64,000 nt of DNA from Clostridiales bacterium (GTDB lineage: Bacteria; Bacillota; Clostridia; Oscillospirales; Oscillospiraceae). The position numbers were made by a program, and so were the translations under genes. Position 1 is the first letter of the stretch. The number at the start of each line of letters is the position of its first letter. This document shows positions 58,201 through 64,000 of the stretch, one piece after another. The notes beneath the pieces were generated by a model, which saw only the letters and a list, made by a program, of their open reading frames with translations, did no database searches and was not told where the DNA came from. The stretch lies in the NCBI GenBank assembly GCA_022785125.1, contig JALFRA010000035.1:1-64000 (forward strand), in the 5' to 3' direction.

Positions 58201-58656
58201 CTTCTCCAGGGCCTCTTCCCCGCTTTTCAGGGGTTCAGAGGAGCCGGGGATGGTGGGCACATTGCAGGCCTTGGCGATGGCCTTGGCGGTGAGCTTGTCG
58301 CCCATCTGAGCCAAAATTTTGGAGGAGGGGCCAATGAAGGTGATGCCGGCGTCCTCGCAGGCCTTGGCAAAGTCGGCGTTCTCGCTCAAAAAGCCGTAGC
58401 CGGGATGGATGGCGTCCACGTTGCGGCGCTTGGCCAGATCGATGATGGAGGGAATGTCCAGATAGGCCCCCAGGGGGGACTTGTTTTCTCCGATGAGGTA
58501 GGCCTCGTCCGCCTTGGTGCGGAAGAGGGAGAAGGTGTCCTCGTTGGAATACATGGCCACCGTGTGCAGGCCCAGATCGTAGCAGGCCCGGAATACCCGG
58601 ATGGCGATTTCGCCCCGGTTGGCCACCAGGACTTTGTTGAACTTACATTCCGCCAT
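55228..58656 (-). CDS. pyc: Pyruvate carboxylase
   Basis: 1142 residues, full length for single-chain PYC. It makes oxaloacetate from pyruvate and bicarbonate. Biotin carboxylase domain (about 5-450): [18 protein letters not shown], ATP-grasp loop [39 protein letters not shown]. Carboxyltransferase domain (about 530-800): [20 protein letters not shown] and metal ligands in [10 protein letters not shown], with [17 protein letters not shown]. The C-terminal biotin domain has [12 protein letters not shown] (biotin Lys near 1108). The start at 58656 has AAGGA upstream; the frame to 58743 is rejected. Confidence 0.97.
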   Translation of the reverse strand: [1142 protein letters not shown]

Positions 58657-58780
58657 GCTGTCCTTCCTTTCTGAATCAATGTCATCATAATCTGTCATAA
58701 ACCCCCGCGTATCAGATACGGCGGGGGAAGGCGCGCCCGGCATCCCGCCAGGCTGTAATTCCAGTCATATGTGTAAGTGT

Positions 58781-58809
58781 ATTATATCTGTACGCTAAAG
58801 TTTTTGCAA
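58781..58809 (-). promoter_or_regulatory. Promoter and leader of pyc
   Basis: On the minus strand, -35 TTGCAA (58804-58809), 17-bp spacer, exact -10 TATAAT (58781-58786). The leader of about 118 bases contains a strong hairpin at about 58702-58727 (CCCCCGC..GTATC / GATAC..GCGGGGG). Confidence 0.83.
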
Positions 58810-58866
58810 TCATTTTTTGGCGGAATTGCAATTCTTGGCGGGAACAACAGGAATTGCAGGGGCCGC

Positions 58867-58895
58867 TTGCCGGGAAATAGGAAATATGCTACACT
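58867..58895 (+). promoter_or_regulatory. Promoter of recG
   Basis: -35 TTGCCG (58867-58872), 17-bp spacer, -10 TACACT (58890-58895), about 25 bases before the recG start. Confidence 0.75.
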
Positions 58896-58919
58896 GAATT
58901 ATGCAAAAGAGGTGAGATC

Positions 58920-61007
58920 ATGTCGCTGACATTAAAGACTGGCGTGGAGGCCCTGCCTGGGGTGGGACCAGCCCGGGCCAAAGCGCTGGCCCGGCTGGGG
59001 CTGACTACCGCGGGTGATCTGCTGGGCTACTATCCCCGGGACTACGAGGACCGGCGGAAGAGCGCTTCCATCGCCTCGGCGCCGGCGGATGTGCCGGTAT
59101 GCCTCACTCTGATGGTGGCCGAGCCGCCCCGGCTCTCCCGCATCCGAAAGGGGCTGGAGCTGGTGAAGGTGCGCATGGTGGACGATACCGGCAGCCTCAC
59201 CGCCACCTTTTTCAATCAAGCCTATTTGAAGGATGCCCTGCGGACGGGGGAAACTTACGTCTGTTTCGGCAAGGTGGAAGGTGAGGGCAGCCGGCGGCAG
59301 ATGACCAACCCGGTGTGCGAGCGGGTGGATCGGGTGCGCTTCACCGGCGGCATTTTGCCGGTATATTCCCTGACCCACGGGGTGTCCAACAACCTGCTGG
59401 CGGGGCTTACCCTCCGGTGTGTGGAGGAGTGTGCCGCCCAGGTGGAGGAGAGTCTGCCCCATGACCTGCGGCAGGCCCACCAGCTGGCCGAGGCCGAGTT
59501 TGCGGTCCGCAATGTCCACTTCCCCGCCGATGAGGATGCCCTGGCGGTGGCCCGTCGTCGGCTCATCTTTGAGGAGCTGTTCTACCTCACCTGCGGCATG
59601 GCCCTGCTGCGTACCCGGCGGGACAAGGCCGCAGGGCTGCCCTTTGAACAGTTCCCGGAGGAGAATTTTCTGAATCTGCTGCCTTTTGCCCTCACCGGGG
59701 CACAGCGGCGGGTGATTGGGGAGATGACTGCGGATCTTACCTCAGGCTCCCCCATGAACCGGCTGGTCCAGGGGGACGTGGGCTCGGGCAAGACCATGCT
59801 GGCGGCCTATGGAGCCTGGCTGGCGGCGAAAAACGGGTACCAGTGTGCCCTGATGGCTCCCACCGAGCTGTTGGCTGAGCAGCACTACCGCTCTTTGGCT
59901 CCCTTGCTGGAGCGGGCCGGGCTGCGGGTGGGGCTGCTCACCGGCGCGGTGAAGGGCAAGGCACGCAAGACGGTGTATGCCGCCCTGGAGCGCGGCGAGC
60001 TGGATCTGGCCATCGGCACCCACGCTCTTTTGAGCGAAGGGGTGACCTTTGCCAGATTGGGTTTGGTGGTCACCGACGAGCAGCACCGCTTTGGCGTGGG
60101 TCAGCGGGCTGCCCTGGCGGCCAAGGCCAACGGCACCCCCCACGTGCTGGTCATGTCGGCCACACCCATCCCCCGTACCCTGGCCCTCATCATTTACGGC
60201 GACCTGGACGTGTCGGTGGTGGACGAGCTGCCTCCCGGCCGCTCCCCGGTGGAGACCTATGTGGTGGGAGAGGACAAGCGGCAGCGGATGTACAATTTTG
60301 TGCGCAAGCTGGTGGGAGAGGGCCGTCAGGCCTATATTGTCTGCCCTGCTGTGGAGGAGGGAGAGACGGATGGAGAGGAGCCGGGTCCCGGCAGCCCGGC
60401 GGCTGACCTGAAGGCCGCCGTCACCTACGCCCAGACCCTCCAGACTCAGGTTTTTCCCGACCTGCGGGTGGGACTGGTCCACGGAAAAATGAAGAGCAAG
60501 GAGAAGGACACGGTCATGACCGCCTTTGCCACCGGGGAGCTGGATGTGCTGGTGTCCACCACCGTCATCGAGGTGGGGGTGGATGTGCCCAACGCCGCCC
60601 TGATGATCGTGGAGAACGCCGACCGCTTCGGCCTTTCTCAGCTCCATCAGCTGCGGGGCCGGGTGGGCCGTGGCAGGCACCAGTCTTACTGCGTGCTGGT
60701 CACTTCCACCCGCAGCCAGGACAGCCGGGAACGACTGCGGGTCTTGTCAAAAACCAACGATGGGTTTAAAATCGCGGAGGAGGATCTGCGCCTCCGTGGC
60801 CCGGGCGACTTTTTCGGCTCCCGCCAGCACGGCCTGCCTCAGCTGGGTATTGCCGATCTGGCGGGGGATATGCGGGTGCTGAAGGAGGCTCAGACTGCCG
60901 CCGAGGAGCTGCTTCGCTCCGATCCCGGCCTGATTCTGCCGGAGCACGCCGGACTGCTGGGGCGGGTAAAACGCCTCTTTGCCGAGCAGGGGGACGTATT
61001 CAATTAA
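58920..61007 (+). CDS. recG: ATP-dependent DNA helicase RecG
   Basis: 695 residues, normal length. It remodels stalled replication forks and Holliday junctions. N-terminal wedge domain with OB fold (GVGPARAKALARLGL, LLGYYPRDYEDRRK). Helicase motif I GDVGSGKTM near 285, DEQH box VVTDEQHRFGVGQR near 383, motif III VMSATPIPRTLALIIYGDLDVS, motif V VSTTVIEVGVDVPNA and motif VI QLHQLRGRVGRGRHQSYC. C-terminal RecG motif DGFKIAEEDLRLRGPGDFFGSRQHGLP. RBS AGAGGTGAGATC. Divergent from pyc. Confidence 0.97.
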   Translation: MSLTLKTGVEALPGVGPARAKALARLGLTTAGDLLGYYPRDYEDRRKSASIASAPADVPVCLTLMVAEPPRLSRIRKGLELVKVRMVDDTGSLTATFFNQAYLKDALRTGETYVCFGKVEGEGSRRQMTNPVCERVDRVRFTGGILPVYSLTHGVSNNLLAGLTLRCVEECAAQVEESLPHDLRQAHQLAEAEFAVRNVHFPADEDALAVARRRLIFEELFYLTCGMALLRTRRDKAAGLPFEQFPEENFLNLLPFALTGAQRRVIGEMTADLTSGSPMNRLVQGDVGSGKTMLAAYGAWLAAKNGYQCALMAPTELLAEQHYRSLAPLLERAGLRVGLLTGAVKGKARKTVYAALERGELDLAIGTHALLSEGVTFARLGLVVTDEQHRFGVGQRAALAAKANGTPHVLVMSATPIPRTLALIIYGDLDVSVVDELPPGRSPVETYVVGEDKRQRMYNFVRKLVGEGRQAYIVCPAVEEGETDGEEPGPGSPAADLKAAVTYAQTLQTQVFPDLRVGLVHGKMKSKEKDTVMTAFATGELDVLVSTTVIEVGVDVPNAALMIVENADRFGLSQLHQLRGRVGRGRHQSYCVLVTSTRSQDSRERLRVLSKTNDGFKIAEEDLRLRGPGDFFGSRQHGLPQLGIADLAGDMRVLKEAQTAAEELLRSDPGLILPEHAGLLGRVKRLFAEQGDVFN

Positions 61008-61030
61008 CAGAAAAGGAACGAAACTGTTTT

Positions 61031-61417
61031 ATGGACCGTATGGAAGAAACCAAGGGTCTGCGTGAGCGGACCGATATCCACTTTAACTGCTGCCAGTCGG
61101 TGCTGGTGCCTTTTGCAGACCAGTGCGGACTGAGCAAGGAGGCGGCCTATCAGCTGGGGGCCCACTTCGGAGCCGGCATGAAGCACGGCGGCACCTGCGG
61201 CGCGGTGACCGGGGCCCTGATGGCCCTGGGTATGGCGGAGGCCGACAACAACGCCGCTCTGGAGCTGATGCGCCGGTTCCGGGCGCACAATCAGGCTCTG
61301 GACTGCGCCACCTTGCTGCGGTTGGCGTCCGAGCGGGGCGAAGAACGCAAGTGCCACTGCGATCGGATGGTATATGAAGCGGTGGAGCTGCTGGAAGAGC
61401 AGCTGGAGCAGAAATGA
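61031..61417 (+). CDS. C-GCAxxG-C-C family (putative redox) protein
   Basis: 128 residues. Family cysteine pattern: FNCCQSVL near the N-terminus, GGTCGAVTGALMALG (here C-GAVTG) in the middle, LDCATLL and KCHCDRMV near the C-terminus. Such small proteins of anaerobes are thought to bind metal or act in redox transfer; the function is unproved. It follows recG by 23 bases with AAGGA at a rather long spacing; a second ATG at 61040 is possible. Probably in the recG transcript. Confidence 0.85.
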   Translation: MDRMEETKGLRERTDIHFNCCQSVLVPFADQCGLSKEAAYQLGAHFGAGMKHGGTCGAVTGALMALGMAEADNNAALELMRRFRAHNQALDCATLLRLASERGEERKCHCDRMVYEAVELLEEQLEQK

Positions 61418-61422
61418 GCATG

Positions 61423-61467
61423 AAAAGGGGCTCGGCCTGTTCACACAAAACAGGCCGGGCCCCTTTT
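61423..61467 (+). terminator. Terminator of the recG operon
   Basis: An 18-bp stem with one wobble pair (61423-61440 with 61450-61467), ending in TTTTT. With its A-run on the other side it may also serve the convergent DUF4179 gene. Confidence 0.92.
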
Positions 61468-61474
61468 TGTCGGT

Positions 61475-62848
61475 TTAATTCAAAGAAAGCACGATGAGGG
61501 TATCCAAAGTGGTGACATGGTAATCCAGAATCTCCAGCTCCACCTGATCGAAGGGATAGTCTTTCAGGGGAATGGACTCTTCAAAGATGCCCTCGACCTC
61601 CGTGCCGCTCTCATCCATGGCAATGGTGTGGGAGGCCATATTGAAGTCGTATTCGCTCCCGTCGGGTGCCCGGCAGGTGGGACCCACCACCTGGCGGAAC
61701 ATCATGCCGTCCGCCAGGGTGGGGGCCCGGAAGGTGAGGGTGGGGATACCGTCTATTTCCTCGATGCGGGCCAGGGTGATGCCGTCGGGCAGAGGATCGG
61801 TCCGGCCGGTGGTCAGATCCACCGTGACCCAGTGCTCCTCCTTGTCCTGCCAGATGGCCCCTTCGATATGGAGGGTCAGGTGCTGGGCATCCTCAAAATA
61901 GCTGCTCTCGAAGCGGTAAGAGGTGACCCGGGGGGAGCCGCCGGAGCCGTGGGCAACCAGCCCCTGGGGCCGGTCATAGCGCACGCCCTTGTCGTCCTCC
62001 AGCCAGCAGCTCAGGCTGTGGAGTTGGGCGGCGTTGGCTTCGTCCTCCTGGATGTCCACCCGGACGTGGGTGGGGTAGATCTCCAGTCCCACCACCTTCA
62101 GCTGCTGGCCGTCCAGGGTAAAGGGCTGGTCCAGGGTGATCTGGCTGCCCTGGCTGGTAAAGTTGGGATCGAATTGCAAGGTAAAGGAGAAGTTGGCCAC
62201 CGCTTCCGGCTCGGCGGGGGAATCATCCCACAGGCCGGAACCTTTCGACGGAGCAGCGGCTTCGGTGTCGTCTGCCGCCCACACCTTGTAGTCCAGAATC
62301 AGGGTATCGGGGACGTCCTCCTCCTGGAAGTCGATGGAGATCCGCCGCAGCCCCTTCGGGTCGCTGGGGGTCTGGGGGAAGGAGAGGCTGACGGAGGCCT
62401 GCTGGCCGTCGGCCATACGGATATCCCCGGAGCCGTCCAGATGGGAATAGCGGTCGCTGTGGAGGGAGAAAAAGACGTTGACCTGCTTCTGATCCACGAT
62501 AAGATACTCCACTGTCATAGTCACGTCGCTGTCGGTCTGGCTCTGTGCTACCCGCTGGACGTATTCGTGCTCAATGGCGGCTTTCAGGCTGGGGGAGAAG
62601 GCAACGGCGGCGGTAAGCTCCTTCAGGATGGGGATGTTGGAGCAGGCCAGGGCAAAGGGGGTCACCAGGTTGACCAGCAGCACAAAGACGGCAAACATAG
62701 CGGCCACGCTGCTGGCGGGGGCTGCGATCCAGCGGCTCAGCCGGCGGCGCCGACATCTGGCTCTGGCCCGGGGCAGGGCGGACTCCAGCCCGGGGGGCGT
62801 CTGCTCCAGCTCATCCAGGAGCAGGCGGTATTCTTCCATACGGTCCAT
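61475..62848 (-). CDS. DUF4179-type membrane anti-sigma-like protein
   Basis: 457 residues. Short cytosolic N-terminus (MDRMEEYRLLLDELEQTPPGLESALPRARARCRRRR), one membrane span (about 42-68: SSVAAMFAVFVLLVNLVTPFALA) followed by CSNIPILKELTAAVAFSPSLKAAIEHEYVQRV, the DUF4179 mark, and a long beta-rich outside domain. In Firmicutes these are coupled to ECF sigma factors as membrane anti-sigma factors. AGGAGG lies inside the sigma gene end, and its start is 3 bases after the sigma stop. Confidence 0.88.
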   Translation of the reverse strand: MDRMEEYRLLLDELEQTPPGLESALPRARARCRRRRLSRWIAAPASSVAAMFAVFVLLVNLVTPFALACSNIPILKELTAAVAFSPSLKAAIEHEYVQRVAQSQTDSDVTMTVEYLIVDQKQVNVFFSLHSDRYSHLDGSGDIRMADGQQASVSLSFPQTPSDPKGLRRISIDFQEEDVPDTLILDYKVWAADDTEAAAPSKGSGLWDDSPAEPEAVANFSFTLQFDPNFTSQGSQITLDQPFTLDGQQLKVVGLEIYPTHVRVDIQEDEANAAQLHSLSCWLEDDKGVRYDRPQGLVAHGSGGSPRVTSYRFESSYFEDAQHLTLHIEGAIWQDKEEHWVTVDLTTGRTDPLPDGITLARIEEIDGIPTLTFRAPTLADGMMFRQVVGPTCRAPDGSEYDFNMASHTIAMDESGTEVEGIFEESIPLKDYPFDQVELEILDYHVTTLDTLIVLSLN

Positions 62849-62851
62849 GGT

Positions 62852-63316
62852 TCAAGCCTCCTCGCTTAATTCCAATTTCAGCAGGGACAGGGCTTTGCGC
62901 TGCCGGGTGGAGACGGTGCCGGTTGGGATATCCAGGGCTTCCGCTGTCTCCGCCAGGGTGAGACCCTGGAAGTAGCGCAGGATGATGACTGCCCGCAGGT
63001 CCCGGGGCAGGCGGCCCACCGCCTCTCTCAGTGGCAGGGCATCGTAGGCCTCGGCCGAAGTCTCGGGCAACTCCTCCACCGCCAACTCCCGCTTGCGGCG
63101 TCGGAGCTCGGCGTTGCAGGCGTTGATGAGAATGCGGGTGAGCCAGGTATTGAAGTGTTCCGGCTGGCGCAGCCGCCTATAATGCAGCAGCCCCAGATAG
63201 ATGGCCTCGTCCACCGCATCCAGGGCATAGGCCTCGCTGCCCAGATAGAGCCAGGCGGTGCGGTACAGCCGGGGCTTCAGGGCCTCGGCACGGGTCGCAA
63301 ATTCCTGTTCGGTCAA
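62852..63316 (-). CDS. ECF-type RNA polymerase sigma factor
   Basis: 154 residues from a TTG start behind AAAGGGGGG. Region 2: LYRTAWLYLGSEAYALDAVDEAIYLGLLHYRRLRQPEHFNTWLTRILINACNAELRRRKRE. Region 4: LPRDLRAVIILRYFQGLTLAETAEALDIPTGTVSTRQRKALSLLKLEL with a helix-turn-helix. Co-transcribed with the DUF4179 partner. It differs enough from the sigma at 1.3-1.8 kb to have a separate regulon. Confidence 0.9.
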   Translation of the reverse strand: MTEQEFATRAEALKPRLYRTAWLYLGSEAYALDAVDEAIYLGLLHYRRLRQPEHFNTWLTRILINACNAELRRRKRELAVEELPETSAEAYDALPLREAVGRLPRDLRAVIILRYFQGLTLAETAEALDIPTGTVSTRQRKALSLLKLELSEEA

Positions 63317-63385
63317 GGGTGGCGCCCCCCTTTCTGCCTATTAGAGTATTTGGCGGGCCCTTTTCATTGCGTGGCGCGAAAAAAT

Positions 63386-63420
63386 CAGCCGCGCCGCAAA
63401 TTGCATCTGCGGCGCGGCTG
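63386..63420 (-). terminator. Terminator of the membrane protein gene at the window end
   Basis: A 13-bp perfect stem (63386-63398 with 63408-63420), followed on the minus strand by a six-U run. It ends the gene at 63424-64000; the sigma gene starts about 70 bases further along the same strand. Confidence 0.9.
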
Positions 63421-63423
63421 TTA

Positions 63424-64000
63424 TCATGCGTTCGCCAGGGTCTGGGCGTTTTCCATATAACGGCGGACCACATAGCACAGTTCCCCTTCGGGCAGCGTCT
63501 CCACCGGGACGCCGTTCAGATCGGTGAGGGGACAGATCCGGGCGCCAAGGGCGGCGGCCACGCTGTCCAGGGCGGTCTGCTCCTCCGGAGTGACGGCCCC
63601 CGACTGGATGAGCCCTTCTGTCTGCTCCAGTTCGGAGAACATATTCCACAGGATCACCAGCCGTTTCCGGTGGTAGTCGGCCTCCTCCGGAGACTGGTGG
63701 TCGGTGTACTGAGCAGCTTCATGATAGACCATATGGAACTGGGAGAGCAGTTCGCTGAACAGGGCGGGGTCCACCGGTTGGCGGAGGCTGCGGCGGATGA
63801 CTTCCCAGTAGTAGGCCTGGAGCCGGTAGAGTTCTTGGAAATTCCGGCGGAACTGGGGTTCCTTCCGGTTGGGCAGCAGGAAGGTGTTGACCACCAGCAC
63901 CAGCGCCACCGCCATACCCAGATACATGAGCCGCAGGCCGATGGCTTCGGTCTCCTGTACCGTCAAAGTGGCCATGGTGAGGGCGAAGGAGGTGGAGAAG
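63424..64000 (-). CDS. Membrane protein, partial (FUSC / aromatic-acid-exporter-like C-terminus)
   Basis: At least 192 residues, cut by the window edge. The frame stays open to base 64000 (upstream codons read FSTSFALT), so the ATG at 63975 is unlikely to be the true start. A hydrophobic segment with ETEAIGLRLMYLGMAVALVLVVNTFLLP is followed by a cytosolic helical domain (FRRNFQELYRLQAYYWEVIRRSLRQPVD). The order of membrane span then long helical domain resembles FUSC-family or aromatic-acid exporter proteins. Tentative. Confidence 0.6.
   Translation of the reverse strand, partial: FSTSFALTMATLTVQETEAIGLRLMYLGMAVALVLVVNTFLLPNRKEPQFRRNFQELYRLQAYYWEVIRRSLRQPVDPALFSELLSQFHMVYHEAAQYTDHQSPEEADYHRKRLVILWNMFSELEQTEGLIQSGAVTPEEQTALDSVAAALGARICPLTDLNGVPVETLPEGELCYVVRRYMENAQTLANA

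Noticed and set aside
55036..58674. 1212-codon open frame on the plus strand opposite pyruvate carboxylase
   Set aside because: It is antisense to a certain full-length gene, has no ribosome site, and its low-complexity Gly/His/Val/Leu-rich composition is what GC-rich codon bias produces on the opposite strand.
1..64000. CRISPR array, tRNA or rRNA genes
   Set aside because: No regularly spaced repeats and no tRNA-like or rRNA-like segments were recognised anywhere in the window. A dedicated tRNA scan was not possible.

Overview
The window looks like chromosomal DNA of a GC-rich anaerobic member of the Clostridia. The best fit is the gut Oscillospiraceae (the Flavonifractor / Pseudoflavonifractor / Intestinimonas kind). 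The reasons are strong AGGAGG-type ribosome sites, sigma-A promoters, a T-box leader, an rpsF-ssb-rpsR operon, a biotin-dependent pyruvate carboxylase and a GlgC/GlgD glycogen operon. The species call is inference; no rRNA or tRNA gene was recognised.

Layout. 0.1-1.8 kb: ECF sigma factor and membrane anti-sigma-like partner. 1.9-10.6 kb: complete glycogen operon read leftward as glgB-glgC-glgD-glgA-glgP, from a strong promoter with a palindrome at its start point. 10.8-12.7 kb: DacF-type D,D-carboxypeptidase and, divergently, mobA. 12.7-15.1 kb: polar amino-acid ABC importer. 15.2-18.1 kb: small unknown genes, a phage-type amidase and an LCP cell-wall ligase. 18.2-20.7 kb: NitT/TauT-type ABC importer. 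20.7-24.6 kb: LysR regulator divergent from an FAD oxidoreductase-SLC13 transporter pair, with repeated sites placed as expected for LysR activation. 24.6-26.6 kb: LTA-synthase-like enzyme. 26.7-30.9 kb: sulfur block, with cysK under a palindromic operator, metQ under a methionine T-box, and metN-metI. 31.0-32.3 kb: rpsF-ssb-rpsR. 32.4-33.2 kb: secreted PepSY protein.

33.3-46.2 kb is a compact, all-rightward contractile-phage structural module: terminase, portal, protease, capsid, neck, sheath, tube, frameshifted chaperone and baseplate. It has no integrase, repressor, replication, lysis or fibre gene, and only a 170-residue protein where the tape measure should be. It is a candidate domesticated particle locus, GTA-like or a headed tailocin-like relic.

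46.2-53.9 kb is the most unusual region. A PadR regulator is followed by five tandem copies of a two-gene cassette (A: helical cytosolic domain plus one membrane span plus outside domain; B: short N-terminal anchor plus outside domain). The promoter is exact consensus and is covered by a 45-bp perfect palindrome. I cannot assign a function. PadR plus helical-prefix membrane proteins suggests envelope-stress or drug sensing.

54.0-64.0 kb: 2-hydroxyacid dehydrogenase; pyruvate carboxylase, whose last 15 codons are duplicated about 200 bp downstream with only synonymous differences; recG; a Cys-rich redox-type protein; a second ECF sigma / DUF4179 anti-sigma pair; and a membrane protein cut by the window end.

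Many promoters are unusually clear (TTGACA-like, 16-17 bp, TATAAT-like), so transcription units can be drawn with fair confidence. No CRISPR array, IS element or tRNA was seen.
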